Assembly (NCBI GenBank): GCA_035457705.1
Contig: DATIBD010000087.1
Coordinates: 62,001-126,000, forward strand
Reading direction: 5' to 3'
Origin: DASPGQ01 sp035457705
Lineage (GTDB): Bacteria > Acidobacteriota > Vicinamibacteria > Marinacidobacterales > SMYC01
Length of the DNA stretch: 64,000 nucleotides
Shown here: piece after piece, positions 55,306 through 61,989 of the stretch
How the letters are laid out: each line of letters starts with the position of its first letter
Position numbering within the stretch: position 1 is the stretch's first letter
Notes under the pieces: generated by a model
Told to the model about the DNA's origin: nothing
The model's database searches: none
What the model saw: only the letters and a program-made list of their open reading frames with translations
Program-made: the position numbers and the translations under genes

Positions 55306-55685
55306 TTGCGCAACGGCGGCGTTTTGTCGATCCCAAAAAGATGCATCGCTGCTACATCGTGTCCTTTCGGCAAGACTGCGTGAGGCGATTGAGTTGTAGG
55401 TCCCACTGAGGCGCCGACAACCTCACCGTGGATCTCGATTTCGGCTCCATCACGGACAGAGATGCCTTTCTCCTCCAGAAGCCTCCGAACCAGAGCTGCA
55501 AGTTGATTTCGATCGACACCATTCTCAGTCGCGGGCCCGTGAACAAAAAGATCCACGCTTAACCTCTTTAGCCCAAATAAGCTTGCAACATCATCCTCCG
55601 CTTTCGTGGGTATCGGGAAAGCTATTTTGACGACACAGGCAGCACAAAAGAGCCAGATAGCTAACACAGATTTCTTGCTTCTCAT
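55302..55685 (-). CDS. Small secreted protein of unknown function
   Basis: The 127-residue product has a signal peptide (KSVLAIWLFCAACVVKIAF, cut near TKA) and a soluble part with NQLAALVRRLLEEKGISVRD and AEIEIHGEVVGAS. ACGAGGAATCTAGA before the ATG supplies a ribosome site. The 5' part is notably AT-rich compared with the window. Its C-terminal third lies antisense to the duplicated ftsZ segment, so that part may be a recent patchwork rather than an old protein domain. It overlaps the vapC end by four bases, convergently. Confidence 0.55.
   Translation of the reverse strand: MRSKKSVLAIWLFCAACVVKIAFPIPTKAEDDVASLFGLKRLSVDLFVHGPATENGVDRNQLAALVRRLLEEKGISVRDGAEIEIHGEVVGASVGPTTQSPHAVLPKGHDVAAMHLFGIDKTPPLRN
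55410..55450 (+). repeat. Copy 2 of the ftsZ 3' segment, outside ftsZ
   Basis: On the plus strand this segment reads GADNLTVDLDFGSI, matching the FtsZ tail. Of 41 bases, 36 equal 54301-54341 and the first 23 are identical. Aspartate differences are synonymous and Met changes are to Leu and Ile, as between true ftsZ homologues. Downstream, TDRDAFLLQK loosely recalls the FtsZ tail peptide. The copy lies 1.1 kb from ftsZ, beyond the vapBC module. Confidence 0.8.
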
Positions 55686-55712
55686 TCTAGATTCCTCGTT
55701 TTGCTCCGCACG

Positions 55713-56258
55713 CTAGAGCCTAATGCGCGCCGTCAGCGCTATAGCACCAGAGCGAAGTGAGAAGCAGGCGACTTGGCGGAGAGCGCGGCGAAATCGCGGA
55801 ATGGGCAAAATGACGGGCGCGGATTCCGAATCGTCGACGGGGCATCGGGCTTCGGGCGCTAATTCAGCAACGAGCTCCTCGATCTGACGTTTGGATCGGT
55901 GGGCCGCCCGAGCGAGAACCGCATGGCGATTGGACTCGGTGAGGTGCGCGGCCAGAAGAGCGATGCCGCTCAAGTGAAGGCGTCCGTCAGCGAGCATCTC
56001 GAAAAGGACCGGGTGCTTCCTCGACGCGCGTGCAACCGCGATCCGCAGATAAGCTTCCGCTTCGGACAAGTTCAAGACCTCGACACAAAACGAGAACATG
56101 GACGAACAGGCCGGACATGCGTACAGCTTGCGCTCGTCGACTTCACCGATGTGAGCGATGAGCTCGGACTCGATGCGTCGGGACTGCACCAGAAGATCGG
56201 AGAGCCTGTTGAGCAATTCCTCGTCGCCGACGGATTTCAGTGAGTGCTCGCGTGACAT
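55713..56258 (-). pseudogene. Truncated HNH-endonuclease-type protein, N-terminal domain only
   Basis: The helical N-terminal region (DEELLNRLSDLLVQSRRIES, AHIGEVDERKLYA, LNLSEAEAYLRIAVARASRK, HPVLFEMLADGRLHLSGIAL) is typical of a large group of proteins that end in an HNH nuclease domain. Here the frame stops soon after ELVAELAPEARCP, in a tail without that family's linker or HNH motif, so the catalytic part is missing. The ATG at 56258 is used; a GTG 18 bases upstream is in frame. It is likely a remnant of a longer gene or a decayed copy. Confidence 0.75.
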
Positions 56259-56263
56259 ACACT

Positions 56264-56608
56264 TTATGTAGCACACACTTTTTCTGCCGGTTCACAGAGC
56301 CCACGGGCAACGAACCTCGTCGAAAATGGCCCTCGGAAGCTCCGTCGAACTTTCGTTGCGTTCAGCCGCTTCCTAGCGCATCTCAAGCCCATTCTCCGAC
56401 GCGTCGTCGTAGCCGTCGAATACGCTCCCGAGATTTTGTCAAGGAGGAATTCAAAAAATCTCGTGCGGCCATTCGGTCGACGATCCGTGATGACAAACTC
56501 GCTGGCACCGAGGCCCACCAACTCGTATCCGTTCGGAAGCTCGACGGAATACTCACCGCTGCCGACTTCGAGAAGACACGCCACAACCAACGCCGCGGCG
56601 AGCTCCAC
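56264..56608 (-). CDS. Doubtful small secreted protein
   Basis: A 114-residue frame from GTG has a short hydrophobic start (LAAALVVACLLEVG) and a segment SVELPNGYELVGLGASEFVI that looks protein-like. The remainder is basic and less convincing. An ATG eight bases upstream lies in another frame, so a frameshift near the start is possible. If it is not a gene, the stretch 56259-56755 contains no gene at all; it does hold a small hairpin CCATG-TCGCGG-CATGG around 56673-56688. Confidence 0.35.
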   Translation of the reverse strand: MELAAALVVACLLEVGSGEYSVELPNGYELVGLGASEFVITDRRPNGRTRFFEFLLDKISGAYSTATTTRRRMGLRCARKRLNATKVRRSFRGPFSTRFVARGLCEPAEKVCAT

Positions 56609-56755
56609 TGGGCCATCGGCTTGTTATCATGCTAGTTGTAATCACCGGGAAATCTCCGACGCCATGTCGCGGCATGGGGACTCGTTGGGGCGGCTTGGAT
56701 CCGGAATGGCTTTAAGGCGTCCGCACCCAGCATTGAGCCGACTCCGCGGCCCACA

Positions 56756-57133
56756 TCACCCGAGAATTCGTTTGGCCTTCTTGGGTTTGTCCGCGATGAT
56801 GGCGAGCTCTACCAGGTCCCCTTCGAGGCCGGTGACGTAGAGCCCCAGCAGGTTCACGTTCGCGTCGCCGAGCTTCTCCGCAACCTCCGCGAGCGCTCCC
56901 GCCTTGTTCTCGAGGAGTACGGTGACCACCTCGTTCTCCTCGAAGCGGATCCCGTTCGCTTCGAGCGCCTTTCGCGCCGGCTCGATCTCGTCGGGCAGAA
57001 TGCGAACCTGCACCTGGCCGTTGATGGCGAGTCCGGCGACCGACTTCAAGTTGAGTCCGTAGCGGGACAGGGCTCTCGCCACTCGAGCCAGCTCGCCGGG
57101 GCGGTGCGTCAAGGCAACCGATACATCTCGCAT
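56756..57133 (-). CDS. Tandem ACT-domain protein
   Basis: ACT domains bind small ligands, often amino acids. The 125 residues form two units: VSVALTHRPGELARVARALS then LNLKSVAGLAINGQVQVRIL, and VVTVLLENKAGALAEVAEKL then VNLLGLYVTGLEGDLVELAI. GGAGGTCTC precedes the ATG. Stand-alone tandem ACT proteins are common and mostly uncharacterised. It appears monocistronic. Confidence 0.85.
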   Translation of the reverse strand: MRDVSVALTHRPGELARVARALSRYGLNLKSVAGLAINGQVQVRILPDEIEPARKALEANGIRFEENEVVTVLLENKAGALAEVAEKLGDANVNLLGLYVTGLEGDLVELAIIADKPKKAKRILG

Positions 57134-57233
57134 GGAGACCTCCAGCGTCGTGGGGTTGAGCTCCTATTCTCCACGAGCAGGCGATCTCTGACAAGGATGG
57201 GTGAGGGCGGCGACGCCGGCGCGACCGCTCTTC

Positions 57234-57845
57234 TCACGAGCCGGGTCTCTCCGTGGGAGACGCCTCTCCCGGCCCTGGCAAGGACGCCTTCCGCCGCGTG
57301 CCTCCCTTCTCCTCGTCGAGGAGCGTGTCGAGGTCTCGGTAGGCGTAGACGACGGACGCCTGGTTCTGCATGAGGCCTCCCGTATCCGCCGTGGGTCCGT
57401 AGGTGCTGTGGAGATCGCGGCCGAGCATTCGAAGAAGCGCTGTCTGCTGTCCCCGATGATGGGCCGTGTGGGCGATCCTCCGGGTGACGATCCACGCCCG
57501 GGAGCGTATGACCTCGAAGAATCGCACCTCCTCCTCCCACCAGGAATCCGGTTTGTCGCGCAGGGCCGCGAGGCGCTTCGACGCGTTCTCGGAGTAGGTT
57601 TCGATGAAGCCGACACGCGTTTCCCTTGCCGGAAGGGGATTGTCGGTCACCCCGATTCCGAGCATGTCCCGGAACCAGAGGTTCTCGCTCATGGACTGGT
57701 GGACCATGTGCTCGAGAACGCTCCTTCCGCGCTCGTCGGTACTCGAGGGCCGCGCGGACAGGTCGGAGTCCTCGAACATCGACCAGACGCTCAGCACCTT
57801 GAGAATCTCGGTCTCGTAGGTCTCGACGAGGAATCGGTATCGCAT
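57234..57845 (-). CDS. DinB-family protein
   Basis: DinB/YfiT-like four-helix proteins carry a three-His metal site and include thiol transferases. The 203 residues contain ERGRSVLEHMVHQSMSENLW with the first His and RIAHTAHHRGQQTALLRMLG with the H-x-x-x-H-H-R-G-Q motif. The ATG at 57845 follows GAGGGGC; the longer frame upstream is antisense to the radical SAM gene. It is transcribed divergently from that gene. Confidence 0.85.
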   Translation of the reverse strand: MRYRFLVETYETEILKVLSVWSMFEDSDLSARPSSTDERGRSVLEHMVHQSMSENLWFRDMLGIGVTDNPLPARETRVGFIETYSENASKRLAALRDKPDSWWEEEVRFFEVIRSRAWIVTRRIAHTAHHRGQQTALLRMLGRDLHSTYGPTADTGGLMQNQASVVYAYRDLDTLLDEEKGGTRRKASLPGPGEASPTERPGS

Positions 57846-57869
57846 GATCGTGCCCCTCAGGGTAGAGTC

Positions 57870-57875
57870 TATAAT
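57870..57875 (+). promoter_or_regulatory. TATAAT -10 box directly before the radical SAM gene
   Basis: A perfect TATAAT ends nine bases before the ATG at 57885, implying a start site only about three bases before the ATG. There is no good -35 box 17 bases upstream and no clear ribosome site, so a leaderless mRNA is possible. Confidence 0.35.
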
Positions 57876-57884
57876 GAAGACCAG

Positions 57885-59516
57885 ATGACCCGATTCCTGG
57901 TCGAGCGACTGCGACGCCGTCTTGCGGCCGAAGTGGGTGCGATCGCGAAGCCCCACGACGGCAAGCTCCGCATCGCCCTCGCCTATCCGAACCGCTACTA
58001 CATCGGGATGTCGAACGTGGGATTCCAGGCCGTCTACCGGTTCTGGAACGAGCTGCCCGAGGTCGTCTGCGAGCGGGTCTTCCTGCCCGACCGCGAGGAG
58101 ATGAAAGAGCACCTCCGGGCCGGGGTGCCGCTTCTTTCCTTGGAGTCGCAGGCCCCGGTGCGCGAATTCGACGTGGTGGCATTCTCGATCACCTTCGAGC
58201 CCGACGAGCTGAACCTGGTGCGCATGCTCGATCTCGCGGGCATTCCGCCTCTGGCAGCCGAGCGGAACGCGTCACACCCTCTCGTGCTCGCCGGGGGGCC
58301 GGTGACGTTCCTCAACCCCGAGCCCATGGCGCCCTTTCTCGACGTCGTGGCGATCGGCGAGGCGGAGGCGCTACTTCCGCCCCTCACCCGGGCGCTTCTC
58401 GCATCGCGGGCCAAGGAAGACGTCGTGGCCGAGCTCGCCGAAGCGGAGGGATTCTACGTCCCCGGGTCGAAAGGCCGCATGGTCCGGGCGAAGATGGGAA
58501 AAAACGCCGCTCTTCCGCCTCCCGCGACCTACGTGCTGACGCCCTCGACCGAGATGGCGAACAAGTTCCTCGTCGAGGTCTCGCGAGGCTGCCCGACGCT
58601 CTGTCGGTTCTGCTGGGCGGGGTACAACTATCTGCCCAAGCGCTCGTTCGACATCGAGCGCATTCTCGAAGTGGCGCGGCGCGCGCGGGCCCACACGGGC
58701 GACATCGGTCTCGTATCGACGGCGGTGGGCGCGCACCGGGAGATCGTGCCGCTGATCGAGTCCCTCGTCGAGATGGATTACCGAATCAGCGTCTCGTCGC
58801 TCCGGTTCGAGGATATTCGCCTCGAGCTCGTGGAGCCTCTGGCCCGAAGCGGCGAGAAGACCCTCGCGGTGGCGCCCGAGGTGGGCTCCGACCGGCTCCG
58901 CTTCGCCATCCACAAGCGGGTCACGAACGAGGACATCCTCGACAAGATCGACCTCATCCTGTCGACGGGGATCGAGAGCCTGAAGCTCTACCTCATGGTC
59001 GGGCTTCCCACCGAGCGCGACGAGGATCTCGAGGCCATGATCGACCTGGTGAGCCAGGTGCGCGACCGGCTACTCGATCATGGACGGCCCCGCGGAAGGC
59101 TCGGGCGAATCATTCCGAGCGTCAACCCGTTCATTCCCAAGCCGGGGACGCCGTTCCAGTGGCACGCCATGGAACGGGTGCCAGAGCTCCGGCGCAAGAT
59201 GCGCCGTCTCGAGCGCGCGATGGCACGCATGCCGAACGTGGAGGCAAACTTCAAATCGCCGCGGCAGGAAAGGCTCCAGGCCGTCTTGTCGCTCGGCGAC
59301 CGGAGGGTCGCCCCGGTGATCGTTCGCATGGCGAGAGGCGAAGCGGACTTGAGCCGAGCGATGAAGGAAGAAGGTCTCGCTCTCGACGCCACCATCCACC
59401 GGGAGCGTTCCCCGGGCGAGCCGCTTCCCTGGGAGCACATCGATAACGGGATGAAACCGGAGCTTCTCCAGAGCCAGTACGAGAAAGCATCCGCGCTCGC
59501 CCCGAGCCTCGCCTGA
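57885..59516 (+). CDS. B12-binding-like/radical SAM protein (TIGR03960-like)
   Basis: The 543-residue protein has an N-terminal cobalamin-binding-like region (RIALAYPNRYYIGMSNVGFQ, FDVVAFSITFEPDELNLVRM, LVLAGGPVTFLNPEPMAPFL). The radical SAM core follows with C-x3-C-x2-C in SRGCPTLCRFCWAG (around residue 235) and later KLYLMVGLPTERDEDLEAMI. This matches a widespread family whose members in other phyla are fused or adjacent to a DUF2344 protein; no such partner is here. The first 680 bases of the open frame are not part of the gene. The substrate is unknown. Confidence 0.88.
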   Translation: MTRFLVERLRRRLAAEVGAIAKPHDGKLRIALAYPNRYYIGMSNVGFQAVYRFWNELPEVVCERVFLPDREEMKEHLRAGVPLLSLESQAPVREFDVVAFSITFEPDELNLVRMLDLAGIPPLAAERNASHPLVLAGGPVTFLNPEPMAPFLDVVAIGEAEALLPPLTRALLASRAKEDVVAELAEAEGFYVPGSKGRMVRAKMGKNAALPPPATYVLTPSTEMANKFLVEVSRGCPTLCRFCWAGYNYLPKRSFDIERILEVARRARAHTGDIGLVSTAVGAHREIVPLIESLVEMDYRISVSSLRFEDIRLELVEPLARSGEKTLAVAPEVGSDRLRFAIHKRVTNEDILDKIDLILSTGIESLKLYLMVGLPTERDEDLEAMIDLVSQVRDRLLDHGRPRGRLGRIIPSVNPFIPKPGTPFQWHAMERVPELRRKMRRLERAMARMPNVEANFKSPRQERLQAVLSLGDRRVAPVIVRMARGEADLSRAMKEEGLALDATIHRERSPGEPLPWEHIDNGMKPELLQSQYEKASALAPSLA

Positions 59517-59517
59517 G

Positions 59518-60267
59518 TTGCGCGAGCTCTTCTCCGTTCGCGCGCATCCGGGATTCGATCGCCTCTTCTGCCGGGTGCTCGAGGAGAACGACGTGCCTCA
59601 CGGATTCACTCTTCGCACCCAAGGGTTCGGCGAGCGCGATCACGGCCACGAGGATCGTCAGAGGCTCGTGAACGCTCTGGGGCTCGAAAGCGCGACTCAT
59701 ATGAGACAGGTTCACGGCAACACCGTTCGCCTGGTACGGACGAACGACACGATTCCCGAGGCCGACGGCCTTTTGACCGACGAGCCTGGCCTCGGCCTCA
59801 TCGTTCATAGCGCGGATTGCCTGCCGCTCCTCTTCTGGAGCGAGGCGACGAACGCGGTCGCGGCCGTCCATGCGGGCTGGCGCGGCACGCTGGCGCGGGT
59901 CGCCACGACGGCGGTGAGGACTCTCACAAGAGAGCTCGGCGTCGAGCCTCACCAGACTCACGTGGCGATCGGACCCGCGATCCGGGCGTGCTGCTTCGAG
60001 GTCGGCGACGAGGTGGTCGAGGCGTTCGCCGAGTCGGGTCGGAACGTGTCAGCCATTACCCACGATGGACCGCGCGGTCGAAAACATATCGACCTCGTCG
60101 CCGACAACCGGATGCAGCTCGAGGAGGCGGGAGTTGCCGCCGACCGAATTTACGACTGCTGCCGCTGCACCTCGTGCGAGAACGAGCGCTTTCACTCCTA
60201 TCGCCGGCAGGGCGAGCTCGTGGGCCGCGTGATCTCGATCGTGGGGATCCGAAGCCGGGCCCGGTAA
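59518..60267 (+). CDS. pgeF: Purine nucleoside phosphorylase/peptidoglycan editing factor PgeF (LACC1/YfiH)
   Basis: YfiH-family proteins act on purine nucleosides and remove mis-incorporated L-Ser from UDP-MurNAc. The 249 residues have THMRQVHGNTV, HSADCLPLLF, AVHAGWRGTLARVATTAV and GPAIRACCFEVGDEV, which together supply the Cys/His zinc site, and end with CCRCTSCENERFHSYRRQGE. A TTG two bases after the upstream stop is used, so it is coupled to the radical SAM gene. Confidence 0.92.
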   Translation: MRELFSVRAHPGFDRLFCRVLEENDVPHGFTLRTQGFGERDHGHEDRQRLVNALGLESATHMRQVHGNTVRLVRTNDTIPEADGLLTDEPGLGLIVHSADCLPLLFWSEATNAVAAVHAGWRGTLARVATTAVRTLTRELGVEPHQTHVAIGPAIRACCFEVGDEVVEAFAESGRNVSAITHDGPRGRKHIDLVADNRMQLEEAGVAADRIYDCCRCTSCENERFHSYRRQGELVGRVISIVGIRSRAR

Positions 60268-60271
60268 GTGC

Positions 60272-60550
60272 TCAGATCTCGCGAAGGTACTGCCTTATCT
60301 CCTCATGCGTGCCGGCGCGTATGAGGGTCAACGTATCCGCCTGGACCGCGAAGACGAGACGAAGTCCCAGCCCGACGCGCACCTCCCAGATGCCGCTGCG
60401 GTGTAGCTTGCGGACACCCAGGCCGGAATGCGCATGGGGCTCTCCGATGGCTCGCGGCAGCGAGAGAATCGTCTCGAATATAGCCGTTCGACGATCCTTG
60501 TCCAGGGCCCTGACATCTCGCTGGAAGCGACTCGTCAGAGCCAGCTTCAT
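60272..60550 (-). CDS. RelE/HigB-like toxin
   Basis: RelE-fold toxins cleave mRNA on the ribosome or in solution. The 92-residue protein has FQRDVRALDKDRRTAIFETI, GVRKLHRSGIWEVRVGLGLR and LVFAVQADTLTLIRAGTHEE, the order and strand pattern of the family. Its ATG overlaps the stop of the antitoxin gene as ATGA. The longer frame upstream is antitoxin shadow. Confidence 0.86.
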   Translation of the reverse strand: MKLALTSRFQRDVRALDKDRRTAIFETILSLPRAIGEPHAHSGLGVRKLHRSGIWEVRVGLGLRLVFAVQADTLTLIRAGTHEEIRQYLREI

Positions 60551-60876
60551 CGCCGTTTCGTTTGCGCCGACGATTTTTTGGCCTCGCGGCGTCTGCGTTT
60601 CGGTGCGTCGCGGACCGCGAGATGAGTTACGGCATCCTCGGCGCTCTCGAACAGGAGCGTCGAGCCCTCGCGTCGCTCCTCGTCGAGCCGGCGCCACAAG
60701 CGCTCGGCCTGGGCATCCGTCAGGCTCGGCGCTAGCTCCAAGTCGTCCTCGGTGAGAGGCACGATCGCGGCGACATGCTTCGAGCCTCGCATGAGCACCA
60801 CCTGCTCGCCCCGCTCGGCCGCCTCTACCAAGGCATTGAGGCGCGCCTTCGCTTCGCGGATCGTGACAGCTTTCAT
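60547..60876 (-). CDS. Phd/YefM-like antitoxin
   Basis: The 109 residues start KAVTIREAKARLNALVEAAE with the RGEQVVLMRGSKHVAAIVPL motif, the classical Phd/YefM N-terminal DNA-binding fold. The C-terminal region is acidic then very basic (APKRRRREAKKSSAQTKRR), which should occupy the toxin. It precedes the toxin gene by the usual four-base overlap. The promoter seems to fire at the start codon itself. Confidence 0.87.
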   Translation of the reverse strand: MKAVTIREAKARLNALVEAAERGEQVVLMRGSKHVAAIVPLTEDDLELAPSLTDAQAERLWRRLDEERREGSTLLFESAEDAVTHLAVRDAPKRRRREAKKSSAQTKRR

Positions 60877-60882
60877 GACTCG

Positions 60883-60911
60883 AGATTATTTCAATCTGGA
60901 GTCTCGGTCAA
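60883..60911 (-). promoter_or_regulatory. Promoter of the Phd-RelE operon, start site at the ATG
   Basis: Read on the minus strand, TTGACC (60906-60911) and TAATCT (60883-60888) are separated by exactly 17 bases. The initiation point expected seven bases beyond the -10 box coincides with the ATG at 60874-60876, so the mRNA would be leaderless. No ribosome site precedes that ATG. Confidence 0.65.
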
Positions 60912-60917
60912 GAGACT
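60900..60917. promoter_or_regulatory. Perfect palindrome with the -35 box in its loop
   Basis: AGTCTC and GAGACT flank the six bases of the -35 box as a perfect inverted repeat. A Phd dimer bound here would block the promoter. Further GACTC/GAGTC copies lie on both sides (near 60878 and 60925), suggesting additional sites. Confidence 0.6.
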
Positions 60918-60960
60918 TAATAGTGAGTCTTTGCGTTTGCCGCCCACTCGAAACAGCGCC

Positions 60961-61686
60961 TCAAGTGGCCGCGGTCGGCTCGGTCTCCCGATAGAAGAGG
61001 ATGCGCCGGCAGTTCTCGCAGTGGTGGACCCGGTCGCCAAGCTTGAGCTCATGGAAAACCTGGGGTCTCAGCCGCACCATGCAGACCTGGCAGTGCTCGT
61101 CGCTGGCCTCGGCCACGGCGACGCCGCCTCTGGACCGGGCGATCGTCTGGTATTCGCCGAGGAGCTCGCTGGAAATGGACGGAAGAATCGCCTCGCGGGA
61201 GCTCTTCCGGCTGTCGAGCTCTTTCTGCAAACGGGCCCGCTCGTCCTCGAGCTCCTTCTCCATCGCCGTGATCTCGACCAGCCCCTTCTTCAGCTCCTGG
61301 TCCCGCGCGCGCCTCCGAGCTTCCAGCGCTTCGATCTGATCGAGCCCGGCGAGAATGGCGTCCTCGATATCACTGATGTGCTGCTTGGCGACGTCGATCT
61401 GTTTCTGCATCGCCTTGTATTCTTCGTTCGACTTCACGTTCATCAGCTGATCTTTGTACTTCCCGTGCTTCTCCTCGGCGAGCGAGAGGTCTCTCTCGGA
61501 AGCTCGTTGCGTCTTCTGGGTCTCGCCGAGCGCCGTCTCGGCCTCTTCGAGATTTCGCTTCTCCGTCGCGATCTCGTTCTCCAGCGCGGCAATTTCCTTG
61601 GGGATGGCGGCGAGTCTCGTCTCGAGCGCTCTCATCTCGTCGTCGAGCGCCTGAAGCCTCACCAGATTTTCGAGCTCAGGGATCAT
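60961..61686 (-). CDS. Coiled-coil C4 zinc-ribbon protein (CdsZ/HP0958-like)
   Basis: The 241-residue protein has a long coiled coil (ALDDEMRALETRLAAIPKEI, AAIPKEIAALENEIATEKRN) with the conserved NVKSNEEYKAMQKQI segment, and ends in a four-Cys zinc ribbon (CQVCMVRLRPQV then CENCRRILFY). HP0958 and relatives bind RNA or flagellar/chaperone partners in some bacteria; the general role is not settled. GAGGA precedes the ATG. It is transcribed after the tRNA terminator. Confidence 0.88.
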   Translation of the reverse strand: MIPELENLVRLQALDDEMRALETRLAAIPKEIAALENEIATEKRNLEEAETALGETQKTQRASERDLSLAEEKHGKYKDQLMNVKSNEEYKAMQKQIDVAKQHISDIEDAILAGLDQIEALEARRRARDQELKKGLVEITAMEKELEDERARLQKELDSRKSSREAILPSISSELLGEYQTIARSRGGVAVAEASDEHCQVCMVRLRPQVFHELKLGDRVHHCENCRRILFYRETEPTAAT

Positions 61687-61726
61687 CAGGGGTTCCTCGA
61701 TTCGCTTTTCACCGTGGGACAGGCAT

Positions 61727-61754
61727 AAAAAAAAGGTGCCACGAAGGGCACCTT
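61727..61754 (-). terminator. Intrinsic terminator downstream of tRNA-CAU
   Basis: On the minus strand an 8-bp stem AAGGTGCC/GGCACCTT with a six-base loop is followed directly by eight T residues (the A-run at 61727-61734 on the plus strand). It separates the tRNA transcript from the zinc-ribbon gene. Confidence 0.88.
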
Positions 61755-61843
61755 GAACGTGGGGCGATGGCCGCTTCCCCGGCCGCCACCTCGGGGTGGC
61801 GATTTTGCGATCGCTCTGCCTCGCCGAGCGACCGGAAGGGGGA

Positions 61844-61919
61844 TGGTGGGCCCACTAGGACTCGAACCTAGGACCAACCGGTTATGAGCCGGTGGCTCTA
61901 ACCACTGAGCTATGGGCCC
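61844..61919 (-). tRNA. tRNA with CAU anticodon, most likely tRNA-Ile2 (lysidine-dependent)
   Basis: A full 76-nt cloverleaf ends with encoded CCA. The acceptor stem pairs GGGCCCA with TGGGCCC, the D arm is AGCTCAGTGGTTAGAGC, the anticodon stem ACCGG/CCGGT carries the loop CTCATAA and the T arm is CTAGGTTCGAGTCCTAG. Anticodon CAU means either Met or Ile. The arrangement GTGGTTAGAGC with TTGGTC in the variable region is close to E. coli tRNA-Ile2 and unlike elongator Met, so Ile2, needing TilS, is preferred. Confidence 0.85.
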
Positions 61920-61933
61920 GTCTTCGTTCCATG

Positions 61934-61979
61934 CGAGCCCGCTCGTCCTGCGGATTGCCTCGACGTCGCTGCGGGCTCG
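61934..61979. repeat. Inverted repeat between rpoD and the tRNA
   Basis: CGAGCCCGC (61934-61942) and GCGGGCTCG (61971-61979) form a perfect 9-bp stem with a 28-base loop, and ATGCGAG-like sequence extends outside both arms. No T-run follows on either strand. It could attenuate read-through from rpoD into the tRNA. Confidence 0.35.
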
Positions 61980-61989
61980 TCCTCGCATG

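Noticed and set aside
56436..56840. A plus-strand frame of 134 residues
   Set aside because: Low-complexity Ser/Arg-rich translation without ribosome site, overlapping other doubtful frames.
61686..61988. A 100-residue minus-strand frame covering the tRNA
   Set aside because: It reads straight through the tRNA cloverleaf and the terminator; the peptide is the familiar spurious translation of tRNA sequence.
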